From Trema orientale (lineage: Eukaryota > Streptophyta > Magnoliopsida > Rosales > Cannabaceae): a DNA stretch of 64,000 nt. This document shows, in pieces, positions 10,636 through 43,187 of the stretch. Location of the stretch: positions 649,820 to 713,819 of the forward strand of contig JXTC01000030.1 in assembly GCA_002914845.1 (NCBI GenBank), given 5' to 3'. How positions within the stretch are numbered: position 1 is the first letter of the stretch; every line of letters begins with the position of its first letter. A program made the position numbers and the translations under genes. The notes under the pieces are model-generated. The model made no database searches. It saw only the letters and a list, made by a program, of their open reading frames with translations, and was not told where the DNA came from.

Positions 10636-12800
10636 TAAAAGTCTCTTCAAAAAAAGGGGGGGAAAAAAAAAGAAAGCTAAAACGATCGAGAAGATAGTTT
10701 TGAACTAATATGGCTAAGAGGCTAAACGGAGAATGCTCTGTCTCTTCAACTATTTTCTTTTCTTTTTTCCCCTATTTTGTTTTAAAATATAGAACAAAAT
10801 TCACGAACTAGCAAGAAACAAACTAAAAGTTGACATTGTGATGAAAGTTTTAGGCTTAGAAGAAAACAAGGGTGAAACAAATCTCAGTAATGAAACTATC
10901 AACTTTATAACATAACGTAACCCATATGCAAAATCTGCATCTAAATTAGGTCCCCATTATCTCTTTTTTGGTTAACCAAACGAATAATTCCATCAAGGAG
11001 ATATATATATACGTATATATGAAGACATAGCTAGCACTCCCCTGGGAAGAAAATGGCTGCTTTCATGCAATAAAGGCAGAAAGAAAACATCACTACGTGG
11101 ACTCCTAAACCCTCCCTTCTTTACCCACCCACGCGATGGGCCATAATGAGCTGGCCTACCTTGGCTCATCGTGGGCTAGCCTGTTCTGACCCAGGCCCAA
11201 CTCATCCTATGAACTGCCTGGGCCTGGGCCCTGGTCCATAATTGCATTTCTATAACAAGTTATGACTTTTCCAAGAACTGAGAGAAACAAATGGCCTTCT
11301 AAAATTGTCATTCTGCCATTTGTCTGACACCTAAAAATTCAAAAAAATTTACAGTTAAAAATGATCATTTTTTTTTTTGTTTTCAAATCTGGAAAAAGAA
11401 AAACAAATAGCATTCACAATAGTCACTTATATAGTGACCATTTGTCACAGCTTCTGTGATATACTATCACTAAATTAGTTACATCTTGTCATAAATTGGT
11501 TGATTAATGTTAGTTTAGCGTTCTTGGTTTTGCACAAATAGTGAGTGTTCAAAACTGAAGCAAAGGGCTACATTGATTTTTTTAACTGTACATCATAACG
11601 AGTCATAGGATTAGGGCTCCTTTGGGACAAAAGTTTTTTAGAAGACCTCATAGAAAAATAAATGGTAGGTCCATGCTTTATTAAGTATATGGATAATAAA
11701 ACAAAATGGTGATTTAAAGTTATACCACAAGAAAAAGAAGAAGAGAAAATAGCAAATTAAGTGAGCAGGCTGGCAATTTTGTCTTTTCAATTAGGTGAAC
11801 CCAAAAATAACTACTAAGGGGTCATTTTAGCCTCAAATTCTTTATTTCCCGTTAAATTATTTGTTAAATATGAGAAAAATTCTTGAAACTGCAAATTTTT
11901 AGTGGGATAATGATGCAAAATACCTGATTTTCAACTATTCTGCAAAAACTAATATAATTTTTGGATTTTACAAATTAATATCTTAGCATTTAAATTTCTT
12001 GCAAGTGTGTGCCCTGAGTGATTTAAAAGACGCAAGAAGTACTTGCTTATTAAAAACGTTTAAATATTAAACAAATTCTAGTATTTTCAACTTTTGTCTT
12101 TTTTTTTCCTTTTTTTTTTTTTTTAAATGAAAATTTAATTATGTTCATAAATTATAATAATGCTTGATGCATTTTTTTATAAAACATGTGTTCAAAAGTA
12201 GGTTTTTTTTTTTGTCATTATCCTTTTTTTTTTCTAAATCATAGAACATTTTCAATTATTACTTACCTAAGACCATAAAATTCTCACATTTAACATAAAA
12301 AGAAAAAAAAAAAGAAAAAGAAAACAACCAATTGAGCTAGGATTTTCAGGAATATATATGAGTGTGTCGGAGATAAGGGATTTAAATCCTAATTAATCCA
12401 TTTTGTAATTTAAATTTTGAATGTATAGCAAAATAAAAAAGTCCAAAAAAAATAAAGAAAGAAAGGAAGAAACACTAGACACCCTCTCCCTCAGTAAACT
12501 TCATCTTCTTTCTCTTCATTTGTTTTTTTATAGTTACTAAAAAAATATACATATTCAATTCAGATTCTGTGTTTAATGAGAATATTTTTGGTTAACTTGT
12601 ACACAAAGGATCAGAATTTATAAAGATTTTTAAATGTCGATCTATAATTTTGCAGAGGCCAAAAATATGCTAAAACCATAGAAAAGCTACAATTCAAGGT
12701 GTTTTTGTGCAAGGATTCTCATGATATTTTTGGCTAAACAAGGTTTTGTCTCAAAATTAGTTAAAACAAATGAAATTTTTTAAACAGAAATTTCCAAATT
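10636..12800. other. Gene-free intergenic region
   Basis: AT-rich with several A or T runs and one GC-richer patch at 11127-11235 containing repeated gggcc words. No gene or element boundary could be supported. Confidence 0.4.
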
Positions 12801-12803
12801 AAC

Positions 12804-12970
12804 TTTTTTTTGGGATAAAATTTCCAAATTAATTTTCACTCAAGTAGTTTTTGTTAAAATTTGTCTATAGCTGGCGTTATATCCAAATTATTTTTTTTTT
12901 TGGGATAAAATTTCCAAATTAATTTTCACTCAAGTAGATTTTGTTAAAATTTGTCTATAGCTGGCGTTAT
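12804..12970 (+). repeat. Tandem duplication of about 80 bp
   Basis: The segment starting tttttttgggataaaatttcc and ending ctatagctggcgttat occurs at about 12804-12880 and again at about 12891-12970, with only one or two differences. A short linker separates the copies. It is a recent local duplication without coding content. Confidence 0.85.
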
Positions 12971-14290
12971 AGATTATTATTTAAAATAGAAAATCATTTT
13001 TTTCTGGTAATTGACTTCAACTTTTCACCAATCAATGTAATCTTATCACCACCTTTCTCTTTGGTCTTAATTTGAAAATAGTAAGTTTTAAACGGAAATG
13101 TCGATAATTACATGAATTTATGTATTTTCATTTTTAAAATTATATTAGTTACGCACATATTTTCAAGACTTTATCATTAATATATACTTTTTATTTCATG
13201 ATCAAATATTTGTTTCCCCTTTTTTAGCGGATCAATAAATATGGTCGATCAAGCTTCATGGAGAAGGCAGTAATAATGGTGACCTTATTATTTGTTAAAA
13301 CTTTATTCAACACTTTTAGATTAACACTTTTCAATTTTATGAATCCACTTCACCGATCGGGTTTGTAACTAAATAATTCAATTAATGATACATAAACATA
13401 TGTTCTATTCTTTTTGTTTTATATAATTATATATATAGATGGAATTTAAAATAATGACATTCTTTTTAGAGAAATTATGACCTCTTGCTAAAAGTTTTTG
13501 TGAAAAGAAAATAGTGTCTCTAGTATTATTTATTATTTATTATTTTGTGAACTTTTGTCAAACTTATATAGTTTTTTTTTCCATATATTGTTTTTCTTTT
13601 TAATGCTATCTTTTTTCTTTTCAACTGATGCATTATCAGCTTTTTCTATTGGAGAAAAATAGCAAAAATAATAAAACAATGAAAAAGTCAGCTTGAATTT
13701 CGACATGCAATCCCAATCGCATTGTCAGCTCTAGTTATTCTAGAAGGCATTAGAAAATTAAAAATAAATAAACACTGAAAAACTCGAAAGTATCAATCCA
13801 AAGTAATATGGACGCATCACCTATGACTGATCCACTTTTTTAATAAAAAAATTGATTATTCCTTGCTTCAATTTTTTTTTTTATTTTAAGAAACAGAAAA
13901 AACCCACTCAACATGAAAAATATTCTTCACTAACTGTCATTTAACCAAGCCACTTTATAACTGGAACTTTCTATTTTCTTCCTTCCTGATATGACAAAAT
14001 TTCGTAAAAAGTTTTTAGAAAAAATATTATGAATGCACAAAAGTGAGTTTTGTTATAAGTAATAGATGTACAAGTTTCCAAAGTGAAACCTGTTGTTTTT
14101 GGTCAAAAATGATAATTGACAAAGAATTCTCTCTATTTTTTCTTGTTGTTGGTCAAAAATAATAATTGACAAAGAGCTCTCTATTTTGTCTTATATTTTT
14201 CCTTGTTTTCTTGTCCAATCCATTATTTCTTTTACATATTCTATCCAAAATCTTAAAATTTATTAAATGAGAATTTTGGAAAAAATTGTG
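12971..14290. other. Gene-free region with a small tandem duplication
   Basis: Within it, the word tggtcaaaaatgataattgacaaag and its pyrimidine-rich follow-on occur at about 14099-14140 and again at 14150-14192, a two-copy repeat of about 50 bp. Nothing else was recognised. Confidence 0.5.
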
Positions 14291-15418
14291 GGGTTGTTTG
14301 GCATCATAACTAAAAAACAGTTTTTTGTTTTTAAAAACAAAAAACTGTTTTTTAGAACAAGTAAGGGTGTTTGGCATTGTTCTCTGAGAACAGTTTTTAA
14401 AACCAGAGTTAAGGAAAACAGAAAATTCAGAGAATAACAAAATGTTGTTTTCAAGGTGTTTTCTTATTTTTTTTCTTTTTCTAAAAAAAATAAAATTTTT
14501 TTCATATGACTTTCACATATATATTTTTTTGTAATTTTCTCTCTCATAATTCTCTCTCATCACTTTCTCTAACTACTTTCTCTCTCCTCACTCTCTTTCA
14601 TCACTTTCTCACTCTTCATTCTCTCAATCCTCATTCTCTCTCATCACTTTATCTCTCCTCATTCTCTCTCACTATTTTCTCTCTCCTCTTTCTCTCACAT
14701 CATTTTCTCTCTCCTTATTTTATTCTATCACTTTCTCTCTCATTATTTTCTATCCCTTCATTTTTTTAATCTCATTATCTCTCCTCATTCTTTATTGCTA
14801 CTTTGTTTTTTATAACTTTTTTTATCTTTATTTTTGTATCCCTATGCATTCTTATCACTTTTTCTCTCTTGTGTGTTTTCATTAATCTTTTTTTCTTTTA
14901 TCTTTCTCAACACTTTTTATTTCCATATTCTCTCTAATCACTTTCTCTCTCATTATTATCTTTCATTATCTTTTCTCTTGTGACTTTCTCTCTCCTCATT
15001 CCCTTACTTAAATTTATATCTGGTCACTCTCTCTTGACTTTTTCTGTCCAAATATTTTTTTTTATGATACAAATATGATTTTTTTATAGGGCGCGTCTAC
15101 AGTAGGAGCGTCCCTGCGTAGGGCCCTGTCTATACACCGTTTAATGAGAATCTGTATATAAACAGATTCTCCACAGATTCCCGTTATTCCTCACAGATTC
15201 CCATCAAACGGTATATAAAAGGTGGCCTTACGTAGGGGCGCCCCTACTGTAGTCCTCCCCTTTTTTATATTCATATAATTTTTTTCCCTAAAAAATATTT
15301 TTAGAAAATATTTGCCAAACATCTATTATTTTCTGAAAATATTATAAAACAGTTTTTGTTCTCATTTCTGAAAACACAACTATGAAAATAAAAAACAAAA
15401 AACAATGCCAAACAGCCC
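14291..15418 (+). mobile_element. TIR element with pyrimidine-rich core, copy A
   Basis: The left end reads GGGTTGTTTGGCATCATAAC and the right end, reversed, reads GGGCTGTTTGGCATTG. Sub-terminal blocks (AAACTGTTTT, GGTGTTTGGCATTGTTCTC, TGAGAACA) are shared with copy B at 55073-55888, which lies in the opposite orientation. The core of about 500 bp is a degenerate CTCTCTCATCACTTTCTC run on the plus strand. Frames inside, such as 14506-14769, are low-complexity and not genes. No transposase is present, so it is non-autonomous. A 172-bp MITE is nested at 15089-15260. The target duplication is not clear for this copy. Confidence 0.75.
15089..15260. mobile_element. 172-bp Mutator-like MITE with 9-bp target duplication (copy 1)
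   Basis: The left end reads GGGCGCGTCTACAGTAGG and the reversed right end GGGGAGGACTACAGTAGG, followed on both sides by GCG-CCCT-CGTA-GGCC words. This gives inverted repeats of about 37 bp, and the middle also folds (CAGATTCTCCACAGATTCC region). The flanks are TTTTTTATA at 15080-15088 and again at 15261-15269, a 9-bp direct repeat as made by Mutator-like transposases. It is nested inside TIR element copy A, so it is younger. A sister copy of identical length lies at 48467-48638. Confidence 0.88.
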
Positions 15419-15604
15419 ACAGTCTCTATAAATACAAGACAATTCATTAGTCCATGTATTAAGAAGTAGTAGGGAAGTTTGGTAAAGCCTCAAAAGAGTG
15501 CAGACAGAGGAGAAAGGGGAAGAAATTGTGCCTTATTTACACATTTCGTTGAAGCAAATGATTGAGAGGAAATGAAAATTACATGATTCTGCTGATGAAT
15601 CAAA

Positions 15605-18150
15605 TCAAATCCTTGATGGGATCAGAGGGATGGTATTTTGGAAGTATGCACTAGCAGCCGCAACTCCGCTTCCTAGCTTAACTGGGTATCCAACATCCTT
15701 GAGGATCATCTCCACACCAGCAAGACACCCCAGCAATTGCAGCTGAAGAAAACAAAAGGCATATAAATCAGTAGCTCAAATGAGCAAGAAAACATACATG
15801 ACTAATAGAAAATCTAGCTATAAACTGCTTGGTACTACCAAGAGAAGACTTGCAGTTCATAAAAAAGTAATTTGGCACATCAAATGTCATAAATAGTTGT
15901 ATGTCAAACAATGCTTCTTGGATACATCACCACACATGTTTTGAATATCTATTGACTAATAAATATCAGTTGTACCACATTCTGCTTAAATTCAAACAAA
16001 TAAGGTTCAAGAAACAAATAAAAATTCTGTAGAAAACATTATATTCCATTTTCAAAGAATACCTTTTAGAGTGACTTAAACAATGGCTGCTAATAGAAAA
16101 ATACAATCCTGAAAGTAGGAACTTATAATTTGTACTTCTTAGTGTTCCACATTAGGGAATTTCCAATCCCATTTCTGATAAAATGAAGATTCAAGCAGGG
16201 ATAATTTTTCATGTGTTCTCCTGAAGCCTTAATGATACACAAGTCAAACAAGAGATAAAACAATTAATTCTTCATCACTTCCAGTTACTGTTGGTCAATA
16301 TGTCGAACTCAGGCAAATAATACGAGTAGTGGGAATTGTATAGTACCTCATTCAGGTTCCCAAGATGCCCTATTCTGAAAACTTTCCCAGCTATCTTGTT
16401 AAGGCCAAGACCTAAGCTTAAGTTGTATCTCTTCCAGGCCCTTCTAACAATTTCTGCACTGTCAATATAGGGAGGAACAAGCACAGCAGTCACCGTGTCA
16501 CTAAACCATTCCTCCTTTTGGGTGCAGTTCTTCAAGCCCCATGCCTCAACGGCAAGCCTGCATTATATAAAGTTCCTGTCATATCTATAACCCAACATAG
16601 CAAAACATGTATAGATATTTTTTAGTCACTCGGCAGGAAAAAGAGTAATACAAAATGGGTATACATATATATCGCTTCATTATAGCTTTTCGAACAAGTT
16701 AGAAGCATAGGAGTATCATTTTTTAGTATGCTACTTTAGATTCAGATTGCTTTACCTTGTGGCAGTCCCCAAACGGTTATGCCTTGCAATCACATTGTCA
16801 AGTCCTTCCTCGAAAAGGAGATCAAGCGCTGCTCTCAGCCCATACAAAAGCTGGATAGAAGGGGTGTAGGGCCAATATGTTCCCAGCTTATAGAACTTCA
16901 AGTAGTCATTCCAGTCAAAGAAAACTCTCACTGATTTTGCAGTTTTGGTTGCCTCTAGAGCTTTGGGGCTAGCACACACAATACCCAACCCAGTCGGAAG
17001 AGAAAGGGCTTTCTGAGAGCCGGTTAATGCCACATCTACTCCCCACTCGTCCATACGGAAATCAATTGCACATATGGAAGAGACTCCATCAACAAGCAAC
17101 AGGGCTGGATGCCTGTAGTCATCTGAGAGTTCAATAAAATGTGAGATACATCGTGTTGAGGAAGCCATTTTATCAAGAAGTCTTCCAGTAATGACTACTT
17201 GTGTACTTGTGCAATGTGTAGTGCCATGAATATAATTGTGGACCATGCCATTCAAACATCATTAAACAGATATAGCAGTTGTAATATCTTGACAGACAAT
17301 CCGTAGGTAATTGATATATATTATTTTGAGACTTCATATCAGGCACGATTTAAAAGAAAACAGATAAATCGAAAGAATTAAACTAATTTATTCTTGTTTC
17401 TTTTACCAGAGGTGGTCTACTTACCAAGTAATCTTCTCACTTTTGACAAGTCATTGGTAACTCCAGTTGCTGTCTCATTGTGAACAATGCAAATAGCCTT
17501 AATAGTATGCGCAGAATCCGCTGCGAGTTTTGATTCCAGAATCTCTAGGTTGGCACCTTGGCCCCAGTCACTTTCTACAACATCGACATTGAACTTGAGG
17601 CGTTGTTGCTGATCAATCCAGAGCAAACTGAATTGACCAATGAGGAAAGATACAATCCGGTCTCCAGGAGATAATGTGTTTGTAAGTGCACTCTCCCATG
17701 CACCAGTACCTAGAAAAAGAACAGAACCACTGTCATAGAAGGCAAATAAATATATAAATCTTCAAAACGATTCATGATACCAAGTATAAAACAGATCATA
17801 GCTGCATATGGCCAATAGATGTAACTTCAAGGTTTCTCATTTGAAGATCAAAACAAATCTCTTGTTATTTGATTAGCAGTTTCAAATGCAAATGTAAGTT
17901 CACATGATGTCATATGTAATTGCTACAGGCCTAAGTGGACAATACCAGTGGTTGGGATCAGAAATGGGGTTCCACTAGTGGTCTTGAATATTTTCTTGAC
18001 ATCCTCAATGAGAATTTTTGTCAATGCCGGAACAGCAGGAGAGCGGTAATCTTCATTGTTCCTGTTCATTGCCCGGAGGACTGGTTCCGGGATATTGACA
18101 GGCCCCGGAACAAAGAGGTGGTTCCTTCCTGGTCCATATACGTAGTCCAT
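15605..18150 (-). CDS. AGT1: Serine--glyoxylate aminotransferase, peroxisomal
   Basis: A PLP-dependent class V aminotransferase that converts serine and glyoxylate to hydroxypyruvate and glycine in leaf peroxisomes, a core step of photorespiration. Five exons with GT-AG borders join without a break: 18150-17946, 17709-17425, 17122-16756, 16557-16347 and 15742-15605. They total 1206 nt, 401 residues, exactly the length of Arabidopsis AGT1. Visible are the N-terminal GPGRNHLFVPGPVNIPEPVL, the substrate loop around TTGTGAWESA, LLLVDGVSSICAIDFRMDEW, and the PLP-lysine motif DVALTGSQKALSLPTGLG, where K of SQKAL is the Schiff-base residue. The protein ends in Ser-Arg-Ile, the PTS1 peroxisome signal known for this enzyme. 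The start ATG is the first of the conserved MDYVYGPG block. The neighbour CHR5 is on the same strand. Confidence 0.97.
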
Positions 18151-18158
18151 TTTCTCTT

Positions 18159-19900
18159 CCTTGCAGTTTCAAACTTCTACTGCTGTAAAACACATTGCAG
18201 AGAATTAATTTCAGCTACAAAAATACAGTTGGAATTTTTTTTACCTTGGTTTAAACACCCATTGACAAGTTCTACTTAAGTAGACAGAGTTATTTTTGAG
18301 AGTTACGTGCGCTTGCTTCATGGGGAAAAAAAAAACTCAATACCATGGACAATTGAAGATGAATAGGAATTGGGCTAATGGCCTTTCTTCTTCTATATAT
18401 TTTATCTTCATTGAGATTGTAAATGCTATTTAGATTTTATATGAAGAAAGATATTGCCATTTAAGCCCTCTGCTCTATTAAGGATCTTTTAGGAGAAGAC
18501 TAATTTAACATAGACTAATAAGACCCAAGCAGAGAACTCAATCTCCTTATAAGTTGAGAATTCTTAACAATTCCACAGAATTTGAAACACTTACAAAAGT
18601 AAGCCAAAAAGCCTTTGGCAACACGTAGCAGTAAGCTTTAGGAAACACATATAGTTTAGAAAAGAAAAAAGAAACTACCACTGGCAAATATAAATTAATC
18701 TGTTTCATAAACCACTGACTTCCCTCTCTTTTCTGTATTATGTAACTGCGTATTATTGAGATAATAAACATGTCACACAATTAAATCTGTAACTCCACTA
18801 TGTGAGTGTTATTGAGATCATAGACATGTCATAACATTAAATCAGATCAATAGACATCATTGTCATCAATTATCACATGCTACTCAAAGATAATATGACT
18901 TTTGCTTAATCATAGTACTAAAAAGAAAAATAGAAACAAGAAAAAAAAAAGAAAGAAAAATCACAAGGTCAAGAAAAATCACAAGGTCAAGACAGCAGAG
19001 TCCAGACATGAATTGCTGACACTAACATATACATATGCATGTGTTTACGTACGTGTATACTGGATATAAAGTTCCATGTTTGGTTAAGTGTATGTCCCAT
19101 CATAAAAGAAGTTAAAAGAGTACATCAGAAGCTGTAACAGCAATACGATATCTCTAATATAACCACCTAGTTAAATAAAGGTGAGTGGAGAAAAAAAAAG
19201 TAAGGTTATTTCTTGGATGGTAACTGGATGACCAACTAAGAGATTACCAAGCCAAAAAATATATATATGTATATATTAGGAATTTACCAACCAAAAAACA
19301 ACTAAGAAATTACCAACTTCTTGGCTTATAAAAAGCATGCGCACCCCATAAAAATTCTTCGTGTTAACACCCGTTTCTGATTAAAATCGTGTTTAACGTG
19401 GAGGCGAAAAATGGAAAATATTAGTTAAGCATACTTTAGTTTCTGATTATACATGCTCAGAATATTTTTTTCAGGCAAAAAAAAATTCTCTTCGTTCCTG
19501 GACCTTAAATTGACCATTTTAGAATAATAACAACATTAGTCTTCTATGTCCACACCTGATTTTGCTACTCGAACATGTTTTTATTTCAATAAACAAATAA
19601 GATATGTCTAACAAGATTGGAACTATCAAATTGTGAGACAGAGTTCCAGTTAGTTCAGTTTGATCCACAAAAGAGCAGAAGAAGGCCATACATGAACATG
19701 TTACAGTACAAAACAAAATTTAATAAAATCCCAAACAAAGATTTTTTTTCAAAAATAAAAAATAGTGATAAATGATAAAAACATAGAAAAAGCATTATTG
19801 ATATGGGAAAAATTGGAGAGGAGGTATAAAGGGTACCTGGAAAGAGAATCTTGTGTGGGATTGGTAGAGTCTCCTCGGGCTATCTAACTCTGCCACAAGA
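18159..19900 (-). other. AGT1: Predicted 5'UTR of AGT1 with a 1.7-kb leader intron
   Basis: Just upstream of the ATG the minus strand has an acceptor (ctgcaag, exon from 18159). A strong donor CCAG|gtaccc ends a leader exon at 19837. This would give an intron of 1677 nt and a leader exon of about 50-70 nt. The intron holds no gene, only AT-rich DNA with a short tandem repeat (aagaaaaatcacaaggtc twice near 18953-18990). It is inferred from splice signals only; transcript data would settle it. Confidence 0.5.
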
Positions 19901-20045
19901 CTAAAGACAGTATATATTGGACCTTGCAAGAGAACTGCCAAAGAGCTATATATATTTTTATAATCAGAGCGCGGGAGTGAAAGCCAATCAACTATTAGAG
20001 TTCCCATGTGGGTCCCACCTGCCTTAACGTGGCAGATAAGAAGAG
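19901..20045 (-). promoter_or_regulatory. AGT1: Candidate AGT1 promoter with TATA, I-box and ACGT-core site
   Basis: The minus strand has TATATA-type boxes at about 19910-19918 and 19946-19960. Upstream lies GATAAG (plus strand, 20035-20040), an I-box, next to an ACGT core (aacgtggc, 20026-20033). I-box plus ACGT pairs are known in light-induced leaf genes and fit a photorespiratory enzyme. Which TATA is used is not known. Confidence 0.5.
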
Positions 20046-21869
20046 CACCCAAAAGGGTTCATCTTGCGGCTGAGGATGAATATGAGGTGCTACCACCTTG
20101 GAACAACACTCGCAACTTGTTCAATATTTCTCTTATTTTGACTGATGACGACAAGCATAATTGGCAATTGGTAAAATGCCCCTCAACTTTTGTTTTTTTC
20201 TTTTATTCCACATGCTTTGAATTTTTTTTACTTTTAAGTCCATTTCGTGAAAACGGTTTATGCTCACCTGCCCCAAATCCTTTATTTGAAAATTCACCAA
20301 TCCCTAATCCCGTGATTGTAGACTCACCAATTTAAATCCCTTGATTTGTGTAATTTTTCAGTAATTGGTTTGGTATTCTTTCCTATCTTAGTTGTATTTT
20401 AAGAGTACAAATATGTGTCCTATCGAATAAATATTATTCACTCAATGTGATACAACTTCTATGATGGTATCAATGAGAAAGTCCAAGAGTGTTGGCTGAC
20501 TCAATTGGTGCACGATCAAAATTTTTTTACCCTCATCAAGATTTAATGGTTTTATTACTGAGTTTGTGATACTAAAAGTGTCCCCTAACTATAAATCAGA
20601 AAGCTCACAACTTTATGGTGGAGAATTGTAAATTAGGAATCTTGGTTATTCATAACAAGGGTTTAAAAGAAAAGAATATGCGCAAATATGTGGCCGAAAT
20701 AGAAAATGAAGAAAGTTAAGTGGAGAAATGGAAACAGCCTAGAATGTATGGACAGCAAATCAATAAGGACAGATAAAGTCACTATCCAAGCCCGGTGGTT
20801 TAGTTATAGACATAGTTTGGGAAATTAGAAGCATGAGGTTGAGAAAGCAATGGGAAGGATAAAGTGATAATGGGTTGTCAACCACACTTCTCTCTTTCTA
20901 ACCAACACCACACACCACTCTTTCATTTTTGTTTAATTTTTTCTTCTTTTCCTTATTTTCTTATTAGTGATTTTGTTTTTATCTTAAATTGTTTTGACAC
21001 CCATCGTACGATTACGTGGTTTGTGGTGCACACCATTTTCCTAACTCCCCCCCCCCTAGCTATAAGATAAACTGTCTGCTGCTCTCATGTACGTATACAA
21101 GAACGATTTTAAGAAAAGTTCGTTGGTTTAAGTTCGAGTAAAATAAATTGGCATTATATTATAATCAGATATGTAATAATGTAATCCAGCGCAAATCCTT
21201 TGAACATATATATATATATGTGGGTAAGTTTTCAATGGGTATTTTTGTTTTTGCTCCATAGATGGGTAAGTTTGACTAATTTGGAAATAAACCTACAATA
21301 ATAAGTCATCTCATTTATTATATTAATTTCTAATTCTTTTTTATTTATTTCATTTTGAAAATTTAATTTAAAGTTTAATTTTTTAATTAATTTTAATTTA
21401 AATAAATAAATAAAACAACTACATTGAAAAAAAATTTGTTTGAAAAAAAAAATTTATGCATGAAACAACTTAAAATTTGTACGTCTTTTGTTATGTGTGT
21501 TTTTTTTTTTTTCAACAAATAAGATAGTTGAGAGTAATTTGGGATTATTAAGTATCTTTTACTAGTTTCATTTTCTTATTAAAAAAAAGAAGAAAATAAA
21601 AAAAATTGACCTACTCATCAGGTTACCAATTTTTTTTATTTTAAATAACTTTCTATATTTATATATGTATTAATTATAATAATTTTTTTAAGTAAATCTA
21701 CGAATATTATTTTAGCCATTAGATTAAAATCCAATGGCCCAAATTAGAGTACCCATCTACGGAGTATAAAAATAAAAATCTCTATTGAAACATCACCCTA
21801 TATGTATATATACACACTATGTAATTAATAGTTATCAGGTATGCATGCCTTTTTATTTAGCTTATATTT
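20046..21869. other. Gene-free intergenic region
   Basis: AT-rich, with a short C run at about 21049-21056 and a (TA)n run near 21209-21219. Frames seen are short and unconvincing. Confidence 0.4.
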
Positions 21870-22285
21870 TTGGAAAAAGTTCATAAATACCCGTTTTTAA
21901 AATCATATTTTCATAAATACTTGTTTTTTATTTTTATTTCATAAATACATGTTTTTATACATTTTTTTTGAAGAAATATAGACCAACACTATTTTACACA
22001 TGAAATGTAGACTACGGTATATATTTCATGTATTAAATGTATACCGCGGTCCACATTTCATGAATAAAATTTACATTCATAATTGGCACACATTTTAAAA
22101 TGTGTACCGTTCATATTTTATACATGAAATATGTACCTCATGGATAAAATTTACATTGTAAATGTGGACTACTCATAATTTTCACATGAAATGTGGACCG
22201 TAAAAGTGGGAATTTTTGAAAGATGTTTTAAAAATGAGTATTTTTGAAATAAGTTTTGAAAAACGGATATTAGGTGTAATTTTCA
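21870..22285 (+). repeat. Dispersed AT-rich repeat family R1, copy 1
   Basis: Starts gttcataaatacccgttttt and ends near aaaacggatattaggtgtaa, with weakly inverted ends. Inside are several spaced variants of acatgaaatgtggacc and ataaaatttacatt. A diverged copy in the same orientation lies at 60685-61035 and shares the order of these blocks. No coding capacity; probably a decayed MITE family. Confidence 0.65.
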
Positions 22286-23300
22286 CTATATTTCTAATCA
22301 CAAAAAAGAGCGCAGTACCTCCACTGTGATTAAAATCACTTACTGGAATCTATAAGTCGTTTGGATTTACAATTTTCTGAAGTTATCCAGGTTGTTAACT
22401 AAGGTTTGCTAAAAGAATCAGAACATATTTTGATTGTCTCTGAATGACAATAGAAGCTCTCATGATAAACTGGATTTTTTTAATACTTCGGTTGCACTTT
22501 CACTTGCATTACATCCTTGAATTTGATAACTGTTGAAATTTCCAAAATTGGATAGAAGATACCTAAACGTCATGAATGGCTTAAGGAAAATTTATAGAAG
22601 CGAAAACTGGGGGAAAAAAGTCATGGTCAATTACGTTGGGCTGTTAATTTCTTGAAGTATTGGCACATTACTTTTATTTAGATAATTTTAATACTCGTCA
22701 TAACTGACGTGATTAATGAATTGTCAAATTAAAATTGAACTATTCAATCGCTGCATTTACTTGTCACTTGTCATAGAAGGGTTGGAAAAATGTTCAAACG
22801 AGTGACAAATCGCTGACCATAAAAATATGTTGTGACCCGAACTCTATGATAGTAACATTTAGGCCAAAATGAAAACAGCGTCACTCTGGTTATGGCAAAA
22901 CTACTGGAAGACCACGTTAGAGTAACCTGTACAGGAAAACGCATAACGAAATCATAGAGAAAAACGCATTCATCTATAAATTAAAAGCCAACACAATTTG
23001 GAAAAATGAAATTTAGCCAAAATTATTGCAAAATTGATAATGTACACTTCCCGTCATGCCTAATACACATAAGTTCTCTTCAATTTATGTTGTATACATC
23101 AGATGAGTAACAAGTAATCCTGTTCCTAACTTTCACTATACATGTAAACAAATTAAACTGAACTCATCTTCAAAGAAATTAAACGAAGCAAAAAAAAAAA
23201 AAGGTGGAAAAAATGGCAGCAAGACTCCTTGAGTCTTTGCTTATGGCAATGACTTTGGCTCTATTACTCAGCCACTAGTTCTTGGATGATAAGTTTTATG
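22286..23300. other. Gene-free spacer downstream of CHR5
   Basis: No gene recognised. The last part, before about 23215, may include the end of the CHR5 3'UTR, whose poly(A) site was not defined. Confidence 0.35.
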
Positions 23301-23467
23301 TTAACCGGCACATATCCCATCTGGACTCGGATCAGTCACCGAATAACAAACGGGTATCAGCAAAAATTTTATTCCCATGGTTGAAAAAATCTCCAGAGAA
23401 TATTTTAAGGGCTGAAGCGGTTGATGCAACCAGGTAAGAGCTTTTATCAGCTGCTTTCCTCTTATGC

Positions 23468-43187
<19,720 letters not shown>

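Noticed and set aside
14506..14769. 87-codon plus frame of Ser/Leu/Phe repeats
   Set aside because: Same cause: the CTCTCT core of copy A, low complexity.
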